Assembly: GCF_900142445.1 (NCBI RefSeq)
Contig: NZ_FRAV01000001.1
Span: 186,001 to 250,000 of the forward strand
Reading direction: 5' to 3'
DNA from: Chryseobacterium polytrichastri
GTDB taxonomy: Bacteria; Bacteroidota; Bacteroidia; Flavobacteriales; Weeksellaceae
DNA: 64,000 nt
The notes below the pieces were generated by a model. That model was not told where the DNA came from, ran no database searches, and was given only the letters and a program-made list of their open reading frames with translations. Positions 37,846 to 46,930 of this stretch are shown piece after piece (the first letter of the stretch is position 1; the number at the start of each line of letters is the position of its first letter). The translations under genes and the position numbers were made by a program.

Positions 37846-37985
37846 TAATAGTATCGCATGAAATCAATCATTACAAGACAAGTGTAATGTCATTATTCAT
37901 TGCGCAATAACTACTTAGATATCCGATTAATGTTCGAATATTTTTATGCTAAACTCAAATTATTTAATTCAAAAAAATAAAAAAT

Positions 37986-40445
37986 ATGAAGAAGAACCAA
38001 TCTGCATTGATCAAACTTGTTCAAAAAGCTAAAAACTCAGGATTATTTCTTGTTTTATTAGCGACATCGGCAGTTGTAAATGCTCAGCAAAATAATCAGA
38101 CGGTTACCGTAAACGGTCAAACGTTTAAAGATTTAAATAAAAACGGAAAATTAGATCCTTGGGAAGATGCGCGTCTTTCCGTGGATAAAAGAATAGATGC
38201 GATTGTTAAACAAATGACCAACGCAGAAAAAGTAGATGTATTGATCGGAACAGGAATGCCCGGAATTGAAGTGCTGACAGGTCCTGTGGGTGATTCAAAG
38301 CAAGGTCTTGTTCCTGGAGCAGCGGGTGGAACAGCTTCTTTCGAGAGATTTGGAATTCCTGCGACAGTAGTTGCCGATGGTCCTGCGGGGCTAAGGATTG
38401 CGCCGACCAGAGATCATGATTCAAAAACCTATTATGCAACAGCATTTCCCGTGGGAACAGCCTTAGCTTCTACATGGAATAAAACCTTGCTAGAGCAAGT
38501 AGGAAAAGCAATGGGGAACGAAGTAAAAGAATATGGAGTAGACGTATTATTGGCTCCGGCGTTGAACATTCACAGAAATCCATTGAACGGAAGGAATTTT
38601 GAATATTATTCTGAAGATCCTTTAATTTCAGGGAAAACAGCTGCTGCCATTGTAAACGGAATTCAGTCTCAAGGAGTGGGAACTTCCATCAAACATTTTG
38701 CGGCTAATAATGAAGAAACCAATCGTTTGACGATCAATGCTCATGTTTCAGAACGTGCGATGAGAGAACTCTATTTAAAAGGTTTTGAAATCACGGTTAA
38801 AGAATCTCAACCCTGGACGGTAATGTCTTCTTATAACCTGTTAAACGGAGTGTATACTTCAGATAGCAAAGATTTACTGACTCAGGTTTTAAGAAACGAA
38901 TGGGGTTTCAAAGGAATTGTAATGACCGACTGGTTTGGTGGTTTCCCGGGATTTGAATCCATCAAAAACGGCGGAATTTCTGATGTTGTAAAACAGATGA
39001 ATGCAGGGAACGATCTTTTGATGCCGGGAATTCCTGCACAGAAAAAAGTACTTCTAGCTGCACTTGATTCAGGGAAATTATCTCAGGAAGTTGCCAATGT
39101 AAATGTGAAAAGAATTCTGGAATATATTTTTCGAACTCCGACTTTCGCACACTACAAATACAGTAACAAACCCAACCTTGCTCAAAATGCAGAAGTGACA
39201 AGAAAGGCAGCTACAGAAGGAATGGTTTTGCTTAAAAATGATAACAATGCATTACCTTTTGCCAACAAACAGAAAGAGGTTTCTTTATTTGGAGTTACTT
39301 CTTACGCTTGGATCACGGGTGGAACAGGAAGCGGAAGTGTGAATAATAAACACACCGTTTCATTATTGGAAGGGCTAAATTCTGCAGGATATCAATTGGA
39401 TAAAGAATTGGTAGATCTTTACAAACCTCATGCAGAAAAAGAAATAATTGCAGAAAAAGAAAGAAGAAAAGGAAAAGGAATTTTAGCGTTACCTGGAAGA
39501 CTTTCTGAAATGAAAATGGATGATGCTTTCCTTGCTAAAAAAGCTGAAACTTCAGAAATTGCTTTCGTGACCTTAGGAAGAAACTCTGGTGAAGGTGGTG
39601 ATAGAGTTGTTGATAATGACTTTAATCTGGCAACTGAAGAAATTGAAATGCTGGATAAGATTTCAAAAGCCTTCCATGCAAAAGGTAAAAAAGTAGTGGT
39701 GATCTTAAATATCGGCGGTGTTATTGAAACGGCATCATGGAAAGATAAAGTAGACGCTATTGTATTGGCTTGGCAACCTGGTCAGGAAGGCGGACATTCT
39801 GTAGCAGACGTTGTTTCAGGGAAAATAAATCCTTCCGGAAAACTGACAATGACGTTCCCTGTGAAATATGAAGATACTCCTTCTGCGAAAAACTTCCCGG
39901 GAGTTCCTGCTGAAAACCCGAAAGAAGTAACGTATGAAGAAGGAGTGTATGTGGGATACCGTTATTTCAATACCTTTAACGTAAAACCTTCGTATGAATT
40001 TGGCTTTGGAAAATCATACACCAGTTTTGATTATTCGAACATAAAAATAAGTTCACCTACTTTTAAAGATAAATTGGAGGTGAAGGTTACAGTTAAAAAC
40101 AACGGAAAAGTAGCCGGAAAAGAAGTGGTAGAATTATACCTGTCTGCTCCAAACCAATTAATCGACAAACCAACATCAGAACTGAAAGCTTTTGCAAAAA
40201 CGAAAGAATTACAGCCTGGTGAGACTGAAACGATTACTTTACAACTTAATCCAAAAGATTTAGCCTCATTTATCACCGAGAAAAGTGCATGGATTGCTGA
40301 AAAAGGAAAATATAAAGTTGCTGTTGGCGCATCCTCTTTGGACATCAAACAAACTGCTGAGTTTGAAGTAAATTCAGATCTTGTTGTAGAAAAAGTGCAG
40401 CATGTTTTCCCTGCGGATAAACAGTTTAAGGATTTAAGACCTTAA
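37986..40445 (+). CDS. bglX: Exported GH3 beta-glucosidase (BglX-like)
   Basis: An 819-residue enzyme with an extended signal region (about 1-34, ending VVNAQQ). The GH3 N-domain (about 60-385) has GTSIKHFAANNEETNR and FKGIVMTDWFGG with the Asp nucleophile. The C-domain (about 420-660) has GLTMTF-like (KLTMTFPVKYED) and YEEGVYVGYRYF segments. A fibronectin-III-like domain (about 705-800) follows FGFGKSYTSFDYS. This is the classic BglX arrangement, a periplasmic beta-glucosidase or related exo-glycosidase. It has its own leader rather than a tight operon link. The bglX name denotes family, not proven specificity. Confidence 0.92.
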   Translation: MKKNQSALIKLVQKAKNSGLFLVLLATSAVVNAQQNNQTVTVNGQTFKDLNKNGKLDPWEDARLSVDKRIDAIVKQMTNAEKVDVLIGTGMPGIEVLTGPVGDSKQGLVPGAAGGTASFERFGIPATVVADGPAGLRIAPTRDHDSKTYYATAFPVGTALASTWNKTLLEQVGKAMGNEVKEYGVDVLLAPALNIHRNPLNGRNFEYYSEDPLISGKTAAAIVNGIQSQGVGTSIKHFAANNEETNRLTINAHVSERAMRELYLKGFEITVKESQPWTVMSSYNLLNGVYTSDSKDLLTQVLRNEWGFKGIVMTDWFGGFPGFESIKNGGISDVVKQMNAGNDLLMPGIPAQKKVLLAALDSGKLSQEVANVNVKRILEYIFRTPTFAHYKYSNKPNLAQNAEVTRKAATEGMVLLKNDNNALPFANKQKEVSLFGVTSYAWITGGTGSGSVNNKHTVSLLEGLNSAGYQLDKELVDLYKPHAEKEIIAEKERRKGKGILALPGRLSEMKMDDAFLAKKAETSEIAFVTLGRNSGEGGDRVVDNDFNLATEEIEMLDKISKAFHAKGKKVVVILNIGGVIETASWKDKVDAIVLAWQPGQEGGHSVADVVSGKINPSGKLTMTFPVKYEDTPSAKNFPGVPAENPKEVTYEEGVYVGYRYFNTFNVKPSYEFGFGKSYTSFDYSNIKISSPTFKDKLEVKVTVKNNGKVAGKEVVELYLSAPNQLIDKPTSELKAFAKTKELQPGETETITLQLNPKDLASFITEKSAWIAEKGKYKVAVGASSLDIKQTAEFEVNSDLVVEKVQHVFPADKQFKDLRP

Positions 40446-40462
40446 ATTTGTTTAAACTTTTT

Positions 40463-40745
40463 TTAACCACAAAAGAGGCAAAAGATTAACACTTTAGTAT
40501 TTTAAGTTAATTGTTAAACTGCTAATTAGACTCAGTAGGTCATGTTTGAAATCATTTTTTGATTAAAAAGATTAACGCAAAGTTGATGAATAATTTCGCT
40601 TTATTTTAAGTTGGCAAAGTGATGCGACTTCGTCGCTGATGAAGTTGTATGCCTATCCATACGCTTCGACGAATCAATGAAGTTGATTCTATTCTTTGCT
40701 CCCTGAAAACATATGTAATAAAGCTAAAGCTTTGCGTTAGAAAAA
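40463..40745. repeat. Family B half-element plus a second imperfect palindrome
   Basis: TTAACCACAAAAGAGGCAAA at 40463 matches a family B end, but no opposite end follows. From about 40571, TTAACGCAAAG faces CTTTGCGTTAG at about 40731-40741, enclosing short palindromes such as GCGACTTCGTCGC. A 71-codon frame at 40649-40864 overlaps this and is not convincing. These account for most of the 452-bp gap after the GH3 gene. Confidence 0.5.
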
Positions 40746-40869
40746 TAGGTCATCAGTACATTATCTTTTTAATCAGAAAAATCCTTAAAGAATGTGATTT
40801 AGATAAAGATTTGAATGGTATACAAAAAATCAAATTTAGAAATTTAAACAGGCTCTTAAAATAAACAAC

Positions 40870-40899
40870 AAAAAGAGGTTCGCAATGAACCTCTTTTTT
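40870..40899. terminator. Terminator at the stop of the atypical SDR gene
   Basis: AAAAAGAGGTTC (40870-40881) pairs with GAACCTCTTTTT (40887-40898) over 12 bp with a 5-nt loop. A and T runs on both sides allow bidirectional use. It directly abuts the stop codon of the minus-strand SDR gene. Confidence 0.88.
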
Positions 40900-41686
40900 A
40901 ATACGTATTATTCAATCCACCATCCAAAGGGATATTGGTTCCTGTAAGGTAAGCAGCATATTCAGAGGCTAAAAAAGCAACCAAATGACCATATTCTTCA
41001 GGCTTACCCAATCTTTTCATAGGAATTTTATCTTCTCTACCTTTTTTTATTTCTTTCACAGATTGATTGTTTTGTTCTGCTTCGTGATCGATCAGTTTTT
41101 TAATTCGTTCGGTATCAAAATATCCTGTCAGAACATTGTTAACCGTAATGTTATATTGTGCCACTTCATTAGCCAACGTCTTTGCCCAAGCTGCCACTGC
41201 TGAACGAATAGAATTTGAAAGCACTAAATTATTAATCGGTGATTTTACCGACAGAGAAGAAACATTGATAATTCGCCCGTGATTTTGTCTGATCATATAA
41301 GGCAACGCTAAATTTGTGGTTTCACAAACCGTTTTAAAAACCAGATCAAAAGCTTTCTGATAATCATCCACATTCTTTTCTAATGCAACTCCAGGCTCGG
41401 GACCATTGGTATTATTAACAAGAATATCAACCGAATTATTTTTAAAATACTCCGAAATAATGCCTCTATATTTTTCAAAATCTGAAAAATCTGCTACTAA
41501 ATAGTTATGCTTCTGCTCTTCATTAACAATGGGTAAAGAAGCCACAAAGTTTTTCAACTTCTCTTCATTTCGAGCCATTACGGTGACGTTTGCCCCGCAT
41601 TTTGCCAGTTCCAGAGCAATTCCGGCTCCGATTCCTTCAGTAGCTGCTCCTACCAATGCATTTTTTGATATCAGTTGAATATTCAT
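40898..41686 (-). CDS. Atypical SDR (beta-ketoacyl-ACP-reductase-like) lacking the catalytic Tyr/Lys
   Basis: A 262-residue protein with a full-length SDR fold. The dinucleotide motif is altered (LVGAATEGIGAGIALELA in place of TGxxxGIG), DILVNNTNGPEPG replaces NNAG, and INVSSLSVKSP keeps the active-site Ser. Where YxxxK should stand, the sequence is SNSIR, so both the catalytic Tyr and Lys are missing. The C-terminal PLDGGLNNTY matches BKR-like SDRs. A known BKR-like SDR subgroup with imperfect cofactor and catalytic motifs exists, so this looks like a conserved variant rather than a decayed gene. Function unknown. Confidence 0.9.
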   Translation of the reverse strand: MNIQLISKNALVGAATEGIGAGIALELAKCGANVTVMARNEEKLKNFVASLPIVNEEQKHNYLVADFSDFEKYRGIISEYFKNNSVDILVNNTNGPEPGVALEKNVDDYQKAFDLVFKTVCETTNLALPYMIRQNHGRIINVSSLSVKSPINNLVLSNSIRSAVAAWAKTLANEVAQYNITVNNVLTGYFDTERIKKLIDHEAEQNNQSVKEIKKGREDKIPMKRLGKPEEYGHLVAFLASEYAAYLTGTNIPLDGGLNNTY

Positions 41687-41802
41687 GAATTTGTCTTTTT
41701 AAATTAATCTTTTCATTAAATTGTAATAAATGTACAAAAAGCACTTGATTTTAAGATAGAGAATTTAATGGTTCCCTGATTACTGTAGAAAATTTAAATA
41801 TT

Positions 41803-41980
41803 TTGGTGAATCGCAAAGACGCAATTAAGATTAAAAATAATGTTTTTAAGGCGCAAGGATTTTATCTGTGATAAAATTGATTTCGTGTGATACTAAATAT
41901 TTGCTGAAAATCTATGATTTTCTTGCGCCTTAAAGTAGTGTAATGATTAAAAATATTTGCTCCTTTGCGATTTTACAACA
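41803..41980. repeat. Intergenic repeat family A, paired inverted arms
   Basis: The left arm holds TCGCAAAGACGCAA, TTAAGGCGCAAGGATTTTAT and GATAAAATTGATT. The right arm, read on the minus strand, begins GTTGTAAAATCGCAAAGGAG and continues TTTAAGGCGCAAG. The element is about 178 bp and fills most of the space between the SDR and the MFS promoter region. Same family as 3263, 8882 and 10166. Confidence 0.75.
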
Positions 41981-42010
41981 AAAAATTAATTAAACACTCG
42001 AAAATAGATA

Positions 42011-42049
42011 ATTTGTACAAATCTTTTTTTACAAAAAGAAGTACCTTTG
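42011..42049 (+). promoter_or_regulatory. Promoter of the MFS gene with a palindromic operator
   Basis: TACCTTTG (42042-42049) is an exact TAnnTTTG match. ATTTGTACAAAT (42011-42022), a perfect 12-bp palindrome, lies 19 bp upstream, where it would overlap the -33 region. The distance to the ATG at 42161 gives a leader of about 105 nt. A second match, TAAATTTG at 42138-42145, lies 15 nt before the ATG, so two start sites are possible. Confidence 0.45.
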
Positions 42050-42160
42050 CTGATCTTTAAAAAATATTCTTTGCTGATTGATTTTATAATTAATCATTAA
42101 CAATTTGAAATACATCAAAAGTCAAGAATTCTATAACTAAATTTGAAGTAAATTTTTACC

Positions 42161-43354
42161 ATGCAGATGAGCGCTTCTAACGGTATTTCGCGTACTGTAA
42201 TTTGGCTAATGGCCATTATTTCCGGACTTGTAGTGGCCAACAATTATTATAACCAACCTTTATTGGGACTTATTTCTAAAGATTTAAATGTTTCTGAAAG
42301 TGCAGCCAGCCGAATTTCTATGCTTACTCAGATAGGATATGCGGTTGGATTATTAATGATTGTTCCTTTAGGAGATAAATTTTTCCGCAAAAGATTAATT
42401 TTAATTGATCTATTTCTAGTTTTTGGATCGTTATTATGGATGACATTTGCCACCCAGTTATGGATGTTATATGCTGCAAGTTTACTAATTGGAGTAACAT
42501 CTGTAATTCCTCAATTATTTATCCCGATTGCCGCAGAACTATCATCTGATAAAGAAAAATCTTCCAATATCGGAACCGTGATGTCAGGCTTATTATTAGG
42601 AATTCTTTTGTCAAGATTTATAGGCGGAATTGTAGGCGATGTCTGGGGATGGAGAGCCATGTTTGGAATCGCTGCAGGATTAATGATCTTGGTATGGTTT
42701 GCCGTTTACAAAATGCTACCCGAGATGCAACCTAATTTTAAAGGAACCTATAAAGAATTGATGCGTTCTGTGGGACACTTGGCTAAAACACAGCCTATTT
42801 TACAGTTGGCTTCATTCCGTGGAGCGATGGCTTTTGGGTCGATGTGTGCTTTGTTTACAACATTGGTCTTCCACATGGAAAAACCGCCATTCAATGCAGG
42901 GGCATCCGTTGTAGGAAGCTTCGGATTAGCTGGTGCGGTGGGTGCTTTAGCTGCTGCGAAAGTTGGAAAACTTCAAAAATTCTTAGATATCAACAGAATT
43001 ATTTCTTATTCTTTATTGGTTGTGTTGGGAAGTTGGGCGTTCACGTATTTTGGAGGCGAAACGTATTGGGGACTGATTGTAGGCGTAATCCTTGTGGACT
43101 TAGGTGTACAATCGAGTCACATTATGAATCAAACCAATTACTTTTTAATAAAATCTAATGCGGTTAACAGATTGAATACCGTGTACATGGTGTGTTATTT
43201 CATCGGCGGATCATTAGGAACATGGCTTGCTTCAATCGCATGGCAATATGCGCAATGGGATGGTGTTTGCTTCGTGGGAGCATCCTTTGGTTTATTAGCT
43301 TTAATTGCTCATATCCTGTTCTGTAACAAGGTGAATAAAGAGACTGGAAACTAG
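42161..43354 (+). CDS. MFS exporter (DHA-type)
   Basis: A 397-residue inner-membrane protein with about 12 transmembrane segments. The first helix reads VIWLMAIISGLVVANNYYNQPLLGL, and a motif-A-like loop (PLGDKFFRKRLI) lies between helices 2 and 3, both as in drug:H+ antiporter relatives. The N-terminus has two in-frame Met (residues 1 and 3). It is convergent with the HxlR regulator, which ends 36 bp downstream on the other strand. Exported compound unknown. Confidence 0.88.
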   Translation: MQMSASNGISRTVIWLMAIISGLVVANNYYNQPLLGLISKDLNVSESAASRISMLTQIGYAVGLLMIVPLGDKFFRKRLILIDLFLVFGSLLWMTFATQLWMLYAASLLIGVTSVIPQLFIPIAAELSSDKEKSSNIGTVMSGLLLGILLSRFIGGIVGDVWGWRAMFGIAAGLMILVWFAVYKMLPEMQPNFKGTYKELMRSVGHLAKTQPILQLASFRGAMAFGSMCALFTTLVFHMEKPPFNAGASVVGSFGLAGAVGALAAAKVGKLQKFLDINRIISYSLLVVLGSWAFTYFGGETYWGLIVGVILVDLGVQSSHIMNQTNYFLIKSNAVNRLNTVYMVCYFIGGSLGTWLASIAWQYAQWDGVCFVGASFGLLALIAHILFCNKVNKETGN

Positions 43355-43390
43355 ATTCTTTAAAAGTTTAAAATATTTCAATAAATCTCA

Positions 43391-43774
43391 TTAATTTTCA
43401 TCAACTTCCAATAGTTGCTCTTTTACTAATTTTTTGTGCTTTTTTCCCCAATCTTCCAACTGTTTCCAAATGGGAATCAGTTCTCTGGCTATTTCTGTTA
43501 ATTCATAATCTACTCTTGGAGGAACTTGGGCATACACAGTCCTTTTTAGTAAACCATCTTTTTCCATTTCTCTTAAATGTAGGGTAAGCATTCTCTCTGT
43601 GATCCCTGAAATTCGGTCTCTGATCTCACTGAAACGCAATTTGCCGTTTTCAAGCTTACATAAGATCAAGAGTTTCCATCTTCCTCCAGTTTTGCAAACT
43701 GCATACGTTAAATCACATTCCGTAATGTATTGTGAATTAATACTGTTCGTTGAATTTTCCTTTTTCTTTGCCAT
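43391..43774 (-). CDS. HxlR-family redox/stress regulator
   Basis: A 127-residue winged-helix protein. The HxlR core is clear: CDLTYAVCKTGGRWKLLIL, followed by LRFSEIRDRISGITERMLTLHLREMEKDGL. Cys20 sits at the position of the conserved redox-sensing Cys in YodB/HypR-type proteins, and a second Cys (C27) follows. Such regulators respond to electrophiles or quinones. It is divergent from the esterase/MFS pair at 43867-46052, and a palindrome at 43776-43793 lies between them, next to its own start codon. Confidence 0.9.
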   Translation of the reverse strand: MAKKKENSTNSINSQYITECDLTYAVCKTGGRWKLLILCKLENGKLRFSEIRDRISGITERMLTLHLREMEKDGLLKRTVYAQVPPRVDYELTEIARELIPIWKQLEDWGKKHKKLVKEQLLEVDEN

Positions 43775-43775
43775 T

Positions 43776-43793
43776 ACTTACAAATTTGTTAGT
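43776..43793. promoter_or_regulatory. Candidate HxlR operator
   Basis: ACTTACAAATTTGTTAGT is palindromic at 16 of 18 positions, with a perfect ACAAATTTGT core (43780-43789). It lies 2-19 nt upstream of the HxlR start codon in the divergent region, fitting autoregulation. Confidence 0.45.
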
Positions 43794-43838
43794 ACCATAC
43801 AATTAACTGTGTACAGTGCAAATTTAGGGTTTGTTTTT

Positions 43839-43846
43839 TACTTTTG
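43839..43846 (+). promoter_or_regulatory. -7 promoter element of the esterase/MFS operon
   Basis: TACTTTTG is an exact TAnnTTTG match 20 nt upstream of the GTG at 43867. The short spacing supports the upstream GTG start over the internal ATG at 43948. Confidence 0.45.
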
Positions 43847-43866
43847 CTCCCTCAAAATAAATAAAC

Positions 43867-44871
43867 GTGCAGAAAATAATAGGAACGCTTCTCATTCTGG
43901 GAACTATTTCCTGTAAAAACATCAGTAATACCAAAAGACAAACAAATATGCAATTAACCCCTAAAATAGGTAAAGTACTAGACTATTTACCAAAAATAGA
44001 AGTATTCGACAGTCAGAATCCTTTAGAGATTAGTCGAAAAAATTATGAGATCATGACTCAGCAACTGAGTGGTAAGAAAGAACCGGTTGCAATAATCGAA
44101 GAACTAAATATTCCGGCAGAAGATCATCAAGTCCCAGTTAGAATATACAGACCTAAAGGCGTCACTTCAAAATCGCCTGCTATTATTTACATTCATGGGG
44201 GTTGGTTTATTTCCGGTGGTTATGAAACTCATGATGCAATCGCCAGAAAATTAGCGAATGCAACAGGTGCCATAATTTTGTTTGTAGAGTACCGTCTTGC
44301 GCCTGAACATCCTTTTCCTGCCGGATTAAATGATTGTAAAACGGCTGCAGAATGGCTTATTCATAATGCTGAAAAATTAGGAATTGATTCTCAAAAAATC
44401 GGGATTATTGGGGACAGCGCAGGGGGAACATTAGCCACGGCTTTAACGACTCAATTGGGAAATCAATTACAATTTCAGGTTTTAATTTATCCTGCCGCTG
44501 ATAATACGCTCAACACAACATCTTGGGAAACTTATAAAGACGGTCCGGTTCTTAATAAAGAGTGGGGATCACAAGCATGGAAATGGTATTTATCATCCGA
44601 AGAAGACCAAAAGAATCCATTAGCTGTTCCTATGTTAATAAAAGATTTTACAGAAACGCCTCCCACGTTGGTTATTGTAGCAGAACATGATCCTTTAAGA
44701 GATGAAGGCGAAGTACTGGCCCAACACATGAAAGACTCGGGAATCTCAGTGAAAACCAGCCTTTATAAAAATATGGTTCATGGGTTTATGCACATGGGAA
44801 TTATTCTCGATGAAACCCAATCTGCCATTGAAGAAATCGCAGAATTTACGACTGAAAATTTAGAAAAATAA
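43867..44871 (+). CDS. HSL-type (GDXG) alpha/beta hydrolase, possible lipoprotein
   Basis: A 334-residue esterase of the hormone-sensitive-lipase-like family. It has the oxyanion motif YIHGGWFISGG, the nucleophile motif IGDSAGGTLAT, a candidate Asp in VIVAEHDPLRDEG and a His in MVHGFMHMG. The GTG start at 43867 adds an N-terminal hydrophobic segment with a Cys (LLILGTISCKN), a loose lipobox, suggesting a lipoprotein. The internal ATG at 43948 would give a cytoplasmic form. The MFS gene follows after 14 bp, and the HxlR regulator is divergent. Confidence 0.88.
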   Translation: MQKIIGTLLILGTISCKNISNTKRQTNMQLTPKIGKVLDYLPKIEVFDSQNPLEISRKNYEIMTQQLSGKKEPVAIIEELNIPAEDHQVPVRIYRPKGVTSKSPAIIYIHGGWFISGGYETHDAIARKLANATGAIILFVEYRLAPEHPFPAGLNDCKTAAEWLIHNAEKLGIDSQKIGIIGDSAGGTLATALTTQLGNQLQFQVLIYPAADNTLNTTSWETYKDGPVLNKEWGSQAWKWYLSSEEDQKNPLAVPMLIKDFTETPPTLVIVAEHDPLRDEGEVLAQHMKDSGISVKTSLYKNMVHGFMHMGIILDETQSAIEEIAEFTTENLEK

Positions 44872-44885
44872 TAGACTTAAAAAAA

Positions 44886-46052
44886 ATGAAAAAATTCGCA
44901 TATATAGGATGTTTGGGCTTTCTGGCCGTTATTACTACCGAGTTCGGTGTGATTGGTATTCTGCCTCAGATAGCAGAGCATTATCAAATCAGTATCGATA
45001 AGGCTGGCTATTTATTAAGTGCTTTTGCGTTGATTATTGCGCTTACAGGACCTTTTATGACATTATTGATGTCGGGGTTTGACCGTAAAAAAGTAATGTT
45101 TGCTGCCATATTTATGTTTCTGATCACGGGAGTTGTTTCCTCATTTTCGCCCCCTTTCTGGTTGCTGATGTTGGTGAGAATATTGCCTGCATTTTTACAG
45201 CCAGTTTACATTGCAAGTGCATTATCGGTTGCAGTCTCTAACGCCGATAAAAAACACAGCAATGAATTGATGGGGATTGTATTCAGCGGTGTTGCACTGG
45301 CTATGGTAACTACGGTTCCTTTTGCAACATGGTTATCGAGTGTTTGGTCTTGGGAATCTTCTTTTATCGTTCAGTCTGTTGTGAGTGTAATTGCTTTAGC
45401 AGGAATTTATTTTTTACTGCCTCCAATGCCTGTAAAAGAGAAAAAATCTTATGGAAGTCAGCTTAAAATATTAGCACAACCTACGTTTATCATCAGCACG
45501 CTGATGAACTTTTTCATGATCACAGCTTGGTTTTCCACCTACAGTTATTTTGCTGATTATCTGAACAAAGCTAAAGGAATGGACAGCACAATGATCAGCT
45601 ATATGCTTTTTCTATTCGGGATTATCGGAGTTTTCGCCAATTGGATCTCGGGAAAAATGCTGAATAAAAATATAACCGGAACCACCGCTTTTTTCCTTTC
45701 CGGAACTATTTTAGTCCCTGTTTTATTATACTTTTCAGATGGAAATTTACTTGCAACGATTGTAGTTATTGGTATTTGGGGCTTTCTTTATTCTCCAAGT
45801 TTCCTTAATGCTTCCACTTATATGATCTCTTCAGTACCTCAATCACTGGAATTTGCCAACAGCCTGGCAACGTCATTCGGTAATTTAGGTGTAACACTTG
45901 GAACAACGGTGGGCGGATGGATGATTATCACAAAAGGGGTAGAATTTAATCCTTGGATTGGACTTGTTTTCGGGATTCTTGCCTTCATCATGATAGGAGT
46001 GAGAAGCCTGTTGGAACGCAGAGAAAAAACTGTGGTACTATGCGGGGAATAA
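44886..46052 (+). CDS. MFS exporter (AraJ/YdhP-like)
   Basis: A 388-residue protein with about 12 transmembrane segments. The N-terminus (IGCLGFLAVITTEFGVIGILPQIAEHYQIS) is typical of the DHA1 branch holding AraJ- and PbuE-like exporters, and MSGFDRKKVMFAAIF gives the loop between helices 2 and 3. It is in an operon with the esterase under probable HxlR control, so it may export a toxic or modified compound. Substrate not inferable. Confidence 0.88.
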   Translation: MKKFAYIGCLGFLAVITTEFGVIGILPQIAEHYQISIDKAGYLLSAFALIIALTGPFMTLLMSGFDRKKVMFAAIFMFLITGVVSSFSPPFWLLMLVRILPAFLQPVYIASALSVAVSNADKKHSNELMGIVFSGVALAMVTTVPFATWLSSVWSWESSFIVQSVVSVIALAGIYFLLPPMPVKEKKSYGSQLKILAQPTFIISTLMNFFMITAWFSTYSYFADYLNKAKGMDSTMISYMLFLFGIIGVFANWISGKMLNKNITGTTAFFLSGTILVPVLLYFSDGNLLATIVVIGIWGFLYSPSFLNASTYMISSVPQSLEFANSLATSFGNLGVTLGTTVGGWMIITKGVEFNPWIGLVFGILAFIMIGVRSLLERREKTVVLCGE

Positions 46053-46063
46053 ACCGTAATATA

Positions 46064-46095
46064 TTTGGTTGAAATAGCCAGATATATTAACTTTG
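46064..46095 (+). promoter_or_regulatory. Promoter of the FrnE-like gene
   Basis: TTTG (46064-46067) and TAACTTTG (46088-46095) are separated by 20 bp, a good match to the Bacteroidota -33/-7 arrangement. The ATG is at 46160. Confidence 0.55.
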
Positions 46096-46159
46096 ATTGA
46101 CTTAAAATAAGTGAAGAAATCTTTACAGAAGATTCATTAAAGTATTAAAATAAGAAAAA

Positions 46160-46858
46160 ATGAAAGTAGAAATCTGGTCGGATGTAATGTGTCCGTTTTG
46201 CTATATAGGGAAACATAATTTTGAACAGGCGCTTGAGAAATTGCCATTCAAAGATGAAGTAGAAGTAGAGTGGAAGAGCTTTCAGTTGGACCCGACTTTA
46301 GATCCTTCGGAAACAAAAACTACCACTGAATATTTTAAAGAAAAGAAAGGATTTCCTGATGCTCAGGCTAAGCAAATGATTGGTCAGGTAGCACAGATGG
46401 GAGCAATGTCGGGAATTAATTTTAATTTTGAAAAAGCATTAATTACCAATACATTTTCATCCCATAAATTAATTCATTTAGCTAAAAAATACAACAAAGG
46501 TTCTGAAGCAGAAGAGGCTTTATTTGAAGCACATTTTCTGGAAGGTAAAAATGTTGGTGATCTTGAAGTACTGGTTTCTATTGCTGGAAAATTAGGAGTT
46601 GATCAGGAAGAAGCAAGACAGGTTTTAAGTTCTGATCAGTTTGATAACGAAGTAAATCAGGATATTACAGACGCAAAAAATAATGGAATTAGCGGTGTTC
46701 CCTTTTTCATTCTGAATGGTAAATATGCCGTTTCAGGGGCACAACCTGTAGAAGCTTTTGCAGAAGCCCTTCAACAGACGTATAAAGAAACCATAGTTCC
46801 TTTTAAAGATATTTCTAACGGTGGAGCTTCTTGTGATGCCGATGGTTGCAGCATTTAG
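46160..46858 (+). CDS. FrnE-like DsbA-family oxidoreductase
   Basis: A 232-residue cytoplasmic thioredoxin-fold protein without a signal peptide. The active site CPFC is at residues 11-14 (WSDVMCPFCYIG), and the cis-Pro loop is SGVPFFILNGKYAVSGAQ. The helical insertion between them and the full length fit the FrnE/DsbA_like family, which takes part in disulfide handling or thiol-dependent isomerisation, often under oxidative stress. Four terminal Cys/Asp residues (SCDADGCSI) form a Cys-rich tail that may be redox active or bind metal. It has its own promoter and terminator. Confidence 0.9.
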   Translation: MKVEIWSDVMCPFCYIGKHNFEQALEKLPFKDEVEVEWKSFQLDPTLDPSETKTTTEYFKEKKGFPDAQAKQMIGQVAQMGAMSGINFNFEKALITNTFSSHKLIHLAKKYNKGSEAEEALFEAHFLEGKNVGDLEVLVSIAGKLGVDQEEARQVLSSDQFDNEVNQDITDAKNNGISGVPFFILNGKYAVSGAQPVEAFAEALQQTYKETIVPFKDISNGGASCDADGCSI

Positions 46859-46876
46859 TATTCTACTATTTATATA

Positions 46877-46910
46877 AAGAGCATCCTTGAAAAAGGATGT
46901 TCTTATTTTT
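46877..46910 (+). terminator. Terminator of the FrnE-like gene
   Basis: AAGAGCATCCTT (46877-46888) pairs with AAGGATGTTCTT (46893-46904) over 12 bp with one G-T wobble and a GAAA tetraloop, followed by ATTTTT. It lies in the gap before the convergent terpene synthase gene. Confidence 0.88.
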
Positions 46911-46930
46911 ACAGCTATTTTGTATTTTTA

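Noticed and set aside
40649..40864. 71-codon open frame on the plus strand
   Set aside because: It overlaps palindromic repeat DNA, lacks a promoter or recognisable domain, and has composition unlike its neighbours.
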